DNA of 12,170 nucleotides, from contig JAAFHH010000049.1 in the NCBI GenBank assembly GCA_013297545.1, positions 1 through 12,170 on the forward strand. The letters are read 5' to 3'. This document shows positions 1-6,943 of the stretch, one piece after another. The notes below the pieces were generated by a model. It saw only the letters and a program-made list of their open reading frames with translations. It searched no databases and was not told the DNA's origin. Both the position numbers and the translations under genes were made by a program. Position 1 is the stretch's first letter; the number at the start of each line of letters is the position of its first letter. The stretch is from Alphaproteobacteria bacterium (GTDB lineage Bacteria > Pseudomonadota > Alphaproteobacteria > Elsterales > Elsteraceae).

Positions 1-181
1 CCAGCTCCTGGTCGTCGACCAGGTGCTGGGCCTGCGCGCGGTCGAGCCTGAGCATTGGCAACCGATGCCGCGGCTTGGCCGGATCCTTGGCATGTGTGAT
101 GCGGTGTGCGTCTATCCGATCGCGGACCGCTTGATGTTTCGTTTAAGGCCGCAGGCGGATTTCGCCGCGATTCAAGGCTAA
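1..181 (+). CDS. C-terminal fragment of unidentified protein, possibly CheW-like
   Basis: An open frame enters from the left edge (first full codon at base 2) and stops at TAA 179-181, giving about 59 C-terminal residues. It reads like coding DNA of this genome, and its stop overlaps the Shine-Dalgarno sequence of the next gene, which suggests co-transcription. The segment LVVDQVLGLRAVEPEHWQP followed by a short strand-rich tail ending DRLMFRLRPQADF resembles the end of CheW/PilI adaptor domains, which have a 'VVDrVlGl' strand and a final 'grLlfiLdp' strand. If that is right, it would be a chemosensory adaptor linking receptors to a CheA kinase, next to a cAMP-producing enzyme. The resemblance is by eye and weak; the N-terminal part needed to decide lies outside the window. 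The CDS is likely, the family is only tentative. Confidence 0.55.
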   Translation, partial: QLLVVDQVLGLRAVEPEHWQPMPRLGRILGMCDAVCVYPIADRLMFRLRPQADFAAIQG

Positions 182-185
182 GGAG
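180..185 (+). promoter_or_regulatory. Shine-Dalgarno site for the adenylate cyclase gene
   Basis: AAGGAG lies 5 nt before the ATG at 191 and overlaps the TAA stop of the upstream CDS. This fixes the cyclase start at 191 and suggests translational coupling within one transcript. Confidence 0.8.
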
Positions 186-190
186 CGCCG

Positions 191-2458
191 ATGCTGCCGC
201 CACCGCCGCGATTTGCCGATCTGGGTCGGGCTCTGCTCCGCTACCGCATGGAACGCCCGGGTGGCGACCAGGCGGTGGTGGATGGTATGCTGACCATCGC
301 CGAACTTCTGACGCTCGACCAAGCGCTGCTCGGCGGCATGCCGGCCTCGCAGACGATTGTGCGCCTGATGCGCGCGCTCGCCTGGGCGACTGATGCGACC
401 TCCGGCCGGGTGTTCTATGCCGCCCCCGGCGGACAGGGTTTCTTGTGCTTCGACAACAAGGGGGCGATCGTCGCCACCTTGTGCCTGCCGATGATCACCG
501 GCTTGACGGGAGCCGCCCTCACCGCCGATCGCACCACCTTGTGGGCGAAGGCAGCAGACGAGCGCGGGTACGACCAGAGCATTGATGATGTTGGCCCAGC
601 CCTGGCACTCGTGCCGATGCTGCGGGTGGGCGAGCCGATCGGGCTCGTGCAGCTGGGGGCGGCTGCGTTCGACGCCAGCGTGGCCGCGATCTTGGATCTG
701 GCCGCGCCGGTGATTTCCGAAGCGCTCGCGACCGCGACCCCGCAGTACGCGATCCAGATCGAAGAGGCGACCAAGGACGCGCGCGACAGCACGGGCCAGC
801 TCGATCAGCTGACCGGCCTCGTGCTCGCGAACGCGACCGAACTGATCGAGGCGGACCGGGCGGCGGTGTTTCTCTACGACCGGTCAACCGATGATCTGGT
901 CAGCCGGATCAACCAGGGCTACGGCGCTTTCGTGCTGCGCCAGTCCGCGCGCGCCGGGGTCGAGGGCACAGTGTTTCGCGAAGGCGTGGCGCTCGCGATC
1001 GAGGATGCCTACCAGGATATCCGCTTCAATCCCTTGCTCGACCGGCGCACCAACTACCGCACCCGCTCGCTGCTGGCAGTGCCGATTGATGGCAGCCTCG
1101 GCGTGCGCCACGGCGTGGTGACGTTCGCCAACAGTGCGGCCGGCGCCTTCACCGAAACCGACGAGCGGCGCGCGCGCGCCCTGGTCTCCCAGATCGGCAT
1201 GGCGATCGAACACGCCCAGACCCGCGACGAAGTGCTGGGCATCAAGGACTATACGGAACGCGTGCTGTCGTCCTTGACCAACGGCGTGCTGACCATGGAT
1301 GTCGCGGGCAATCTCACCTTCTCCAACACCGCGGCCGAGCGGATTTTGCGCCGCAATCTGGCTGAGTTGCTGAACCAGCCGATCGCGAACCTGTTTACCG
1401 ACTACAACGCCTGGGTGTTGGAAACCGTTGAGTCCGTCGCGGACGACCCAACCGGCCAAGTGGTGCAGACGACCGAACTCTACATCGAGGGTGATGACGC
1501 CTGGATCGCGGTCAACATGACGATCGCCGCCATGAAGGATCGCACGGACACGCTGGTTGGCTTCATGCTGGTGCTGGAAGACGTCAGCCGCGAACAAGAC
1601 TTGAAGCGCACGATGTCGCGCTACATGTCGAACGAAGTGGTTGATCGGGTGGTGTCTGACCCCTCGATCGAACTGGGGGGCCGCAGCCAACCCGTCACCG
1701 TGTTGTTCTCCGACATCCGCGGCTTTACCTCGCTGACGGAAAAGCTGGGGGCGGCTGAAACCGTCACCATGCTGAACACCTACTTCTCCTTCATGGAAGA
1801 CGTGATCGCCAACCGCAATGGCGTGGTCGACAAGTACATTGGCGACGCGATCATGGCGCTGTTCGGCGCGCCAATCCCCTCCGAACGCGACCCGGACAAT
1901 GCTGTCCAAGCCTGCCTCGACATGCTGACAGCGCTGCAGATGCTGAACCAGCGCCGCGAAGCCGAAAGCCTGATGCCGATTAAGATCGGCATGGGGGTGG
2001 CGAGCGGGCAGGTGATCACCGGCAACATCGGGTCCGCCAAGCGGATGGACTTCACGGTGATCGGTGATCCGGTCAACTTGGCAAGCCGTATCGAAAGCCT
2101 AACCAAGCTATACGGGGCGCAAGTGGTGATCGACGGCGCGACGCATGAACGCCTGAGCATGAGTGTGCCGCGCCGCCAGGTCGACCTCGTGCGGGTGCGC
2201 GGCCAGTCGAAAGCGGTGGAGTTCATCGAGGTGCTGGTAGGATCCAGTGCCGGCCGGGTCGCCGGCATGAAGGCCTACAACAGGGCGTTCAAAGCCTATG
2301 TCGATGGAGATTTCTCGGGCGCGCTGTCGGGCTTTGAACAAGCCCTGGTCGCCTGCCCAACCGACCGGGCGGCCACCGTGATGATGGAACGCTGCCACCG
2401 CCTGATCGCCAACCCACCGGGCCTGTGGGATGGGGCGACCAGCTTTGGCGATCGATAG
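191..2458 (+). CDS. class III adenylate cyclase with GAF and PAS sensor domains
   Basis: A 755-residue soluble signalling enzyme, predicted to make cAMP from ATP. There is no signal peptide or membrane segment. Order: a degenerate GAF-like region (about 60-190), a clear GAF domain (about 200-345), a PAS domain (about 350-470), a class III cyclase domain (about 500-680), and a short helical TPR-like tail (about 690-745). The catalytic residues are all visible: metal-binding D508 in FSDIRGFT and D552 in DKYIGDAIMALFG, substrate-selecting K548 and T622, and transition-state N629 and R633 in GDPVNLASR. The Lys/Thr pair is the class IIIb pattern specific for ATP rather than GTP, so adenylate cyclase is the better call. 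The start at 191 has a strong AAGGAG. It follows the partial CDS directly and ends 36 nt before crtE on the same strand, so it could share a transcript with either. The ligands of the GAF and PAS domains cannot be read from the sequence. Confidence 0.92.
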   Translation: MLPPPPRFADLGRALLRYRMERPGGDQAVVDGMLTIAELLTLDQALLGGMPASQTIVRLMRALAWATDATSGRVFYAAPGGQGFLCFDNKGAIVATLCLPMITGLTGAALTADRTTLWAKAADERGYDQSIDDVGPALALVPMLRVGEPIGLVQLGAAAFDASVAAILDLAAPVISEALATATPQYAIQIEEATKDARDSTGQLDQLTGLVLANATELIEADRAAVFLYDRSTDDLVSRINQGYGAFVLRQSARAGVEGTVFREGVALAIEDAYQDIRFNPLLDRRTNYRTRSLLAVPIDGSLGVRHGVVTFANSAAGAFTETDERRARALVSQIGMAIEHAQTRDEVLGIKDYTERVLSSLTNGVLTMDVAGNLTFSNTAAERILRRNLAELLNQPIANLFTDYNAWVLETVESVADDPTGQVVQTTELYIEGDDAWIAVNMTIAAMKDRTDTLVGFMLVLEDVSREQDLKRTMSRYMSNEVVDRVVSDPSIELGGRSQPVTVLFSDIRGFTSLTEKLGAAETVTMLNTYFSFMEDVIANRNGVVDKYIGDAIMALFGAPIPSERDPDNAVQACLDMLTALQMLNQRREAESLMPIKIGMGVASGQVITGNIGSAKRMDFTVIGDPVNLASRIESLTKLYGAQVVIDGATHERLSMSVPRRQVDLVRVRGQSKAVEFIEVLVGSSAGRVAGMKAYNRAFKAYVDGDFSGALSGFEQALVACPTDRAATVMMERCHRLIANPPGLWDGATSFGDR

Positions 2459-2494
2459 TCCCGCGCATTCGACCTCGGCTGGCGGGTCGTGAGC

Positions 2495-3388
2495 ATGCAC
2501 GCCGCCGTCATCGCTGATCGCGCAGCGGTCGGCACGTTGGAAGCGCTTGTCGACCAGCGGCTCAGCGATCTCTTGCCCGCAGCAGACCAGCCGCCGGCCC
2601 TGCTGCACCAGGCGATGGCTTACAGCCTGCTCGCCCGTGGCAAGCGCATGCGGCCGATCCTAGCGTTGATGACCTCTGCGCATCTGGGCTGCCGGCGCCA
2701 CTTGGCGCTCGATGCCGGCTGCGCGTTGGAGATGGTGCACGCGGCGTCGCTCATTATGGATGATCTGCCAGCGATGGACGATGCGGAGCTGCGCCGTGGC
2801 CAGCCGACGGCGCACCGGCGCTTTGGCGTCGATGTCGCTCTGCTTGCCAGCGTCGCGTTGCTCAACCGCGCGTTCGCCGTGGTGGCGGCCAGCCCCGATC
2901 TGCCGGCTGAAGCGCGCATCCAGATCGTCGCCGTGCTCGCCGATGCTGTCGGCTCGCAAGGGTTGGTTGGCGGCCAGGTGCTCGATCTGCGCGCGCGTTC
3001 CTCTCACATGCGCGAAAGCGAGCTGGAACAGCTAAACGGCATGAAAACCGGGGCGTTGTTCGTTGCCGCGGCTGCCATCGGCGGGATTGTCGCTGGCGCG
3101 CCGGCCCCAGTGATCGAGACCTTGAAGCAGTTGGGGCGTGAACTCGGCCTCGCGTTCCAGATCGCTGATGACATCCTCGACGGCGTCGAATTCGCGCACG
3201 CGACCGGCAAGGACACCGGCAAGGATGTCGGCAAGCCAACCCTTGGCAGTGTGCTGGGCCCAGCTGGCGCGCGCGCCTTGTTTCATGAGCACGCAGCCCG
3301 CTGTCGGGACCTGCTGGTTACTCTCGATGCGCAAGACGCCGCCCTCGGCCGGTTCATCGAGCATTGCTTGGCACAGGCGAACCTGTGA
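2495..3388 (+). CDS. crtE: geranylgeranyl diphosphate synthase (polyprenyl synthetase)
   Basis: Condenses isopentenyl diphosphate with an allylic diphosphate to make GGPP, the C20 precursor of phytoene; cytosolic. The protein is 297 residues, normal for the family. The first Asp-rich motif is DDLPAMDD (residues 89-96, with the four-residue spacing of bacterial type II enzymes), and the second is DDILD (225-229) after GLAFQIA. The RGKRMRP substrate-binding motif lies near residue 50. An FPP synthase (IspA) has nearly the same motifs; the crt neighbours make CrtE the better call. The start chosen is ATG 2495, about 9 nt after GGCGG; an in-frame GTG at 2489 would add two residues. The stop overlaps the next gene's GTG by 4 nt (GTGA). 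The SARM-proximal loop carries three Gly-Lys units on a 12-bp DNA period (3206-3235). Confidence 0.9.
   Translation: MHAAVIADRAAVGTLEALVDQRLSDLLPAADQPPALLHQAMAYSLLARGKRMRPILALMTSAHLGCRRHLALDAGCALEMVHAASLIMDDLPAMDDAELRRGQPTAHRRFGVDVALLASVALLNRAFAVVAASPDLPAEARIQIVAVLADAVGSQGLVGGQVLDLRARSSHMRESELEQLNGMKTGALFVAAAAIGGIVAGAPAPVIETLKQLGRELGLAFQIADDILDGVEFAHATGKDTGKDVGKPTLGSVLGPAGARALFHEHAARCRDLLVTLDAQDAALGRFIEHCLAQANL
3206..3235 (+). repeat. short in-frame 12-bp periodic repeat inside crtE
   Basis: GGCAAG recurs at 3206, 3218 and 3230, encoding GKDTGKDVGK. It sits in the loop after the second Asp-rich motif, where prenyl synthases normally carry a GK...GKD...GK stretch. It is therefore mostly a family feature made regular at the DNA level, not a mobile repeat. 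Confidence 0.5.
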
Positions 3389-4320
3389 GTGCGCCAGCGC
3401 TGAGCGACCCCGTCCCCCGCGTCGTGGTGCAGGGGGCTGTGCATGCCTATGGCGAACGCCGCGTGCTGAACGGGGTCGATCTCAGCGTCAAGGCGGGCGA
3501 GATCTATGGTCTGCTTGGCCCCAATGGGGCGGGTAAAACCACCCTCATGCGCGCGATTGCCGGGCGCTTGAGGCTCACCAGCGGGTCTGTGCGCACGGCC
3601 GATGATCGCCGCGCGGTTGGCTATGTGCCGCAGGATATCGCGGTCTACCCACATCTGACCGTGCGCGAGAACCTCGAGGTGCTCGCACGCTTTGCCGGCC
3701 TACAGGCGGGCGCGATCAAGGCCAGCGTCGCGCGCGTGATGGCGGACGCCGCGCTGAGTGCGCGGGCCGACCAGATCTGCGGCACGCTGTCCGGCGGGTT
3801 CCAGCGCCGGGTCAATATCTGCGCCTCGCTGCTGCATGATCCGGCCGTGCTGGTGCTGGACGAACCCACCGTCGGCATCGACATCGAGGCGCGCGATGCC
3901 GTGCACGGGTTGCTGCAGCAGTTACGCCAACGCGGCACGGCGCTGGTGCTATCGACCCACGATCTTGATCAAGCCGAACTGATCTGCGACCGGGTCGGCG
4001 TGATGGTGGCCGGCCGGCTCTTGGTCGAGGGTGCACCATCCGCCTTGATCTCGGCCACCTTTGGCGAGGATCAGGAAGTGGTGATTGCGCTGCGTCAGCC
4101 CGCGAGCGACCACCAAGTCCCTGCCTTGATGGCCGAGGGCCTCGCCGTCACGGACGCCCCCTTGCTGTGGATTGGGCGGGCGCCAGCCCGCACGATCAAC
4201 GTCGCAGCACTCAGCCAAAGCCTCGAAGACGCAGGATTGCAGCTCCGCGAAGTGCGAGTGCGCAAGCCAGACCTCGCGGCCCTGTTCCGCGCCGTGCTCG
4301 ACCGGGCCGGTGCGCCATGA
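3385..4320 (+). CDS. ABC transporter ATP-binding protein (ABC-2 exporter family)
   Basis: The nucleotide-binding subunit that powers the ABC-2 permease encoded immediately downstream. It has 311 residues from the GTG at 3385, whose GTGA overlaps the crtE stop; a TTG at 3364 is an alternative start inside crtE but less likely. All ATPase motifs are present: Walker A GPNGAGKTT (45-53), Q-loop Q83, signature LSGGF (135-139), Walker B ending in D159-E160, and H-loop H192. The last ~85 residues form the small C-terminal extension typical of DrrA/CcmA-like exporter ATPases. The gene overlaps the permease start by ATGA, so the two subunits are translationally coupled and probably made in matched amounts. 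The substrate is unknown. Placement between crtE and crtZ suggests, but does not show, a link to carotenoid or membrane lipid traffic. Confidence 0.93.
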   Translation: MSAPALSDPVPRVVVQGAVHAYGERRVLNGVDLSVKAGEIYGLLGPNGAGKTTLMRAIAGRLRLTSGSVRTADDRRAVGYVPQDIAVYPHLTVRENLEVLARFAGLQAGAIKASVARVMADAALSARADQICGTLSGGFQRRVNICASLLHDPAVLVLDEPTVGIDIEARDAVHGLLQQLRQRGTALVLSTHDLDQAELICDRVGVMVAGRLLVEGAPSALISATFGEDQEVVIALRQPASDHQVPALMAEGLAVTDAPLLWIGRAPARTINVAALSQSLEDAGLQLREVRVRKPDLAALFRAVLDRAGAP

Positions 4321-5414
4321 TCCTCGCGGTGCTGCGGGTGATGTTGCTCAGCCTGGTGCGCGATCGTGGGGCGCTGGCGATGGCGTTTGTGCTGCCACCG
4401 CTGATCTACGTGATTTTCGCGACCATCTTCGCTGCCACTGCGGGGGATGAGGTGCGCTTGCGCGTGGCGGTGCTGGATAGCGCAGATGCTGCCGTGACCC
4501 GGCAACTTGCCGCCGCAATCCGCGCCGAACCCTCGCTGCGCCAAACGGCAACTGCCCCGCAGAGCCGGGCTCAACTGGAGCAGATGGTACGCTTGGGCGA
4601 GGCGGATGCCGGTGTCTGGCTGCGTGCTGATCCGTCGCTGCCCCCAACCGAGCCGCCGATCCTGATCATCGGTGATGCGGCGCGTGCGATGGCGGCCCCG
4701 ATTGTCGCGGGCCAAGTGCTGCGCCTGTTTGGTGAGCTGCAGGCAGCAAGTGGGGTTCAGCGCGCAAGCCCGCTGGTCGAGCGGATGGAAGTGACCCAGG
4801 CAGCGCGCGCACCCGCGGCGGTGATCTACTACGCCGGTGCGGTCGCTATGCTGTTCTTGCTGTTCTCCGCCATGCACGGTGCGATGTCGCTGATCGATGA
4901 ACGCCAATCCGGCTTGATCGATCGCTTGCCCGCGGGTGCGGTTGGCGCCGGGGTGGCGGTGGGCGGCAAGTTTTTGTTTTTGGTGCTGCAGGGGGTGGTG
5001 CAGACCGCCTTGATCTTCCTGATCGCCGGCGTGATCTGGGGGGTGGATGTCACGAGCCGCTTAGCCGAGTGGCTCGCCATCACTATCGGGGCGGCGGCGA
5101 TGGCGGCGGGATTGGCACTCGCCGTTGCAGCCCTTGCCCGCACCCGGGCGCAAGCGCAGGCGCTCGCCAACTTCATGGTGTTGGTGCTGTCGGCCATCGG
5201 TGGGTCGATGGTGCCACGGTTCTTGATGCCGGGCTGGCTGCAGGACGCGTCCTGGCTGGTCCCAAACGCCTGGGCGATCGAGGCCTATCACGGCCTGATC
5301 TGGCGTGACGCCCCATCAGCAGACATCGCGACAGCAGTGGGCTTGTTGGTCGCTTTCGGGGTTGGCGCCAGCGCGCTTGCCTGGGCCGTGCTTGCGCGCG
5401 AACGGCGGATGTGA
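4317..5414 (+). CDS. ABC-2 type transporter permease
   Basis: Inner-membrane subunit of the exporter, partner of the preceding ATPase. It has 365 residues from ATG 4317, which overlaps the ATPase stop (ATGA); the frame is open further upstream but only inside the ATPase gene. Predicted membrane segments are near residues 18-40, 168-192, 216-242, 252-275, 282-302 and 336-360. A ~125-residue extracytoplasmic domain lies between the first and second. One N-terminal helix, a large outer domain and five C-terminal helices is the standard layout of the ABC-2 family with an extended loop (YhhJ/YadH type). The segment PGWLQDASWLVPNAWAIEAY matches the conserved C-terminal region of this family. Such exporters move drugs, lipids or polysaccharides; the substrate here cannot be deduced. 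It is followed after 79 nt by crtZ on the same strand. Confidence 0.9.
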   Translation: MILAVLRVMLLSLVRDRGALAMAFVLPPLIYVIFATIFAATAGDEVRLRVAVLDSADAAVTRQLAAAIRAEPSLRQTATAPQSRAQLEQMVRLGEADAGVWLRADPSLPPTEPPILIIGDAARAMAAPIVAGQVLRLFGELQAASGVQRASPLVERMEVTQAARAPAAVIYYAGAVAMLFLLFSAMHGAMSLIDERQSGLIDRLPAGAVGAGVAVGGKFLFLVLQGVVQTALIFLIAGVIWGVDVTSRLAEWLAITIGAAAMAAGLALAVAALARTRAQAQALANFMVLVLSAIGGSMVPRFLMPGWLQDASWLVPNAWAIEAYHGLIWRDAPSADIATAVGLLVAFGVGASALAWAVLARERRM

Positions 5415-5427
5415 CCGGCGACCACTT

Positions 5428-5449
5428 CGCCGCATTGGCGTCAGCGGCG
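5428..5449 (+). other. small inverted repeat between permease gene and crtZ
   Basis: CGCCGC (5428-5433) pairs with GCGGCG (5444-5449) around a 10-nt loop. There is no T-tract after it, so it is not a convincing intrinsic terminator. It may be a transcript-stabilising hairpin or chance in GC-rich DNA. The rest of the 79-nt gap shows no recognisable promoter. Confidence 0.25.
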
Positions 5450-5493
5450 TCGCGCCCTAGATAGCCAACAACAGCAGATTGATTGGAACCGGC

Positions 5494-5997
5494 ATGGGTG
5501 TGCTCAGCAGCATTGGTATCGTGATCCTAACCGTGGCGGCGATGGAGCTGGTCGCGCGCTATGGCCACGAACACGTCATGCATCGCTGGGGTTGGGGCTG
5601 GCACAAGTCGCACCACGAGGCCCGCCACGGGGTGTTTGAGAAAAACGACCTCTACGCCGTCGTGTTCGCGCTGCCCTCGATCGCGCTGATCTATTTCGGT
5701 ACCGAGTATGGGCACTGGATGCTGTGGGTCGGCGTCGGCATGACGGCCTATGGCATGCTGTACTTCTTCATGCACGACGCGTTGGTGCACGAACGCTGGC
5801 CGTTTCGCATCGTGCCGAAGGGCCGCTACTTGAAGCGCGTGGTGCAAGCGCACCGCTTGCACCACGCCGTCCACGGCCAGCACGGCTGCGTGTCCTTCGG
5901 GTTCCTCTATGCCGAGCCGGTGGATGTGCTGAAGGCCAAGCTGAAAGCCCGCCACGGTGGTCGCTTCGATGCTCAGGCCGCGGGAGTGCGCGAGTAG
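5494..5997 (+). CDS. crtZ: beta-carotene 3-hydroxylase
   Basis: Membrane-bound di-iron hydroxylase of the fatty acid hydroxylase family. It adds hydroxyls at C3 and C3' of beta-carotene to give beta-cryptoxanthin and then zeaxanthin. The 167-residue length is typical of CrtZ. The histidine clusters that bind the two irons are clear: HEHVMH near the N-terminus, HKSHH shortly after, and HRLHHAVHGQHG toward the C-terminus. Hydrophobic stretches lie at the N-terminus and mid-protein (VVFALPSIALIYF and WVGVGMTAYGMLYFFM). ATG 5494 was chosen, with GGAA 5 nt upstream; an in-frame TTG at 5479 would add five residues. The gene lies 79 nt after the ABC permease on the same strand. Its TAG is separated from the stop codon of the opposing crtB by one base. 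Confidence 0.93.
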   Translation: MGVLSSIGIVILTVAAMELVARYGHEHVMHRWGWGWHKSHHEARHGVFEKNDLYAVVFALPSIALIYFGTEYGHWMLWVGVGMTAYGMLYFFMHDALVHERWPFRIVPKGRYLKRVVQAHRLHHAVHGQHGCVSFGFLYAEPVDVLKAKLKARHGGRFDAQAAGVRE

Positions 5998-5998
5998 C

Positions 5999-6943
5999 CT
6001 ACTGCGGGCGGGTCCACAGCCCGGTGCGGGCAGGGGCTTGGGTCAGCTGCCGGGTGATCGGCGTCGTCAGCGCGGTCACGGCACCGCCCGCCACGGCGGC
6101 CAGTTTCTGCGCTTTGCTGGTCGACACGCGCGTGTCCCAAGCATGGGGGCCGCGCCGCTCAACCTCCCGGCCGATCGCTTGGTAGACCGTGCGTGCGGTC
6201 GCGACGGCCCAGCGGCAGCGCAGCGGCAGCTCCGCCAAGCCAACAGCGCTGGAGGCGTAGTAGGCCTCCGCCACCCGCAGCAAGCGCTGTGCAACACCGT
6301 GCAGGGCGGCGCGATGCTCGGGCGCCAGGATCGCCTCGACCGGAATGCCAACCTCGGCCAGCCAGTCGCGCGGCAGATAGAGCCGGCCGACCTTGGCGTC
6401 ATCGACGATGTCGCGCGCGATGTTGGTCAGCTGGAAGGCGAGCCCGAGGTCGCTCGCCCGGTCCAAGGTGGCTGGATCTCTGGCTCCCATGACGTGGGAC
6501 ATCATCACCCCCACCACGCCAGCGACGTGGTAGCAGTAGGCAAGCGTGTCTTCGATCGTCTGATAGGTCTGCCCAGCGGCATCCATGGCAAAGCCGTCGA
6601 GCAGCTCGAACGCGTGGCGTTCTGGAATGTGATGCAGCTTGGCCACCTGTTGGAACGCCGCGAACACCGGGTCTGCCATCTGTTTTCCGGCAAGCGCGTC
6701 CCGGGTCTGGTGGCGCAAACCATCCAGCGCTGCCTGCATGTCCGCAGCACTGCGATTGGTGCCGGAAAAACCGTGATCCTGGCCGTCGATCACATCATCG
6801 CAATGCCGGCACCAGGCGTAGAGCAGGTAGGCACCCGCCCGGGTCTCGGGGTCGAACAGCCGGGCGGCAGCGGCGAAGCTTTTGGAGCCCTTGGTGATGA
6901 TGGTCTGGCTCAAGCGCACCAGATCGGGTGTTGCTTGCGTCAT
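5999..6943 (-). CDS. crtB: 15-cis-phytoene synthase
   Basis: Joins two GGPP molecules head to head to make phytoene, the committed step of carotenoid synthesis. 314 residues, the usual size. The two Asp-rich, Mg-diphosphate-binding motifs of the squalene/phytoene synthase family are present: DDVID at 49-53 within YAWCRHCDDVID, and DIVDD at 178-182 within QLTNIARDIVDD followed by GRLYLP. The start at 6943 was chosen because its ATG overlaps the crtI stop (ATGA) and begins just before the conserved region. The frame stays open upstream to 7099, but that part lies inside crtI and is not family-like. It is the last gene of crtY-crtI-crtB and ends one base from the end of crtZ on the other strand. 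A squalene-type synthase (HpnC/HpnD) is unlikely next to crtI. Confidence 0.95.
   Translation of the reverse strand: MTQATPDLVRLSQTIITKGSKSFAAAARLFDPETRAGAYLLYAWCRHCDDVIDGQDHGFSGTNRSAADMQAALDGLRHQTRDALAGKQMADPVFAAFQQVAKLHHIPERHAFELLDGFAMDAAGQTYQTIEDTLAYCYHVAGVVGVMMSHVMGARDPATLDRASDLGLAFQLTNIARDIVDDAKVGRLYLPRDWLAEVGIPVEAILAPEHRAALHGVAQRLLRVAEAYYASSAVGLAELPLRCRWAVATARTVYQAIGREVERRGPHAWDTRVSTSKAQKLAAVAGGAVTALTTPITRQLTQAPARTGLWTRPQ

Noticed and set aside
884..1909. 341-codon open frame on the minus strand inside the cyclase gene
   Set aside because: It lies opposite a gene with complete catalytic motifs; its product is rich in His, Arg, Gln and Val with no family pattern, as expected for an antisense shadow in GC-rich DNA.
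4095..4907. 270-codon minus-strand frame across the ABC ATPase/permease junction
   Set aside because: Shadow of two clearly recognised plus-strand genes; its product is rich in His, Arg and Gln without motifs.
5428..5449. Hairpin after the permease gene as an intrinsic terminator
   Set aside because: The stem is only 6 bp with a 10-nt loop and no following T-tract, so it is listed only as a weak inverted repeat.
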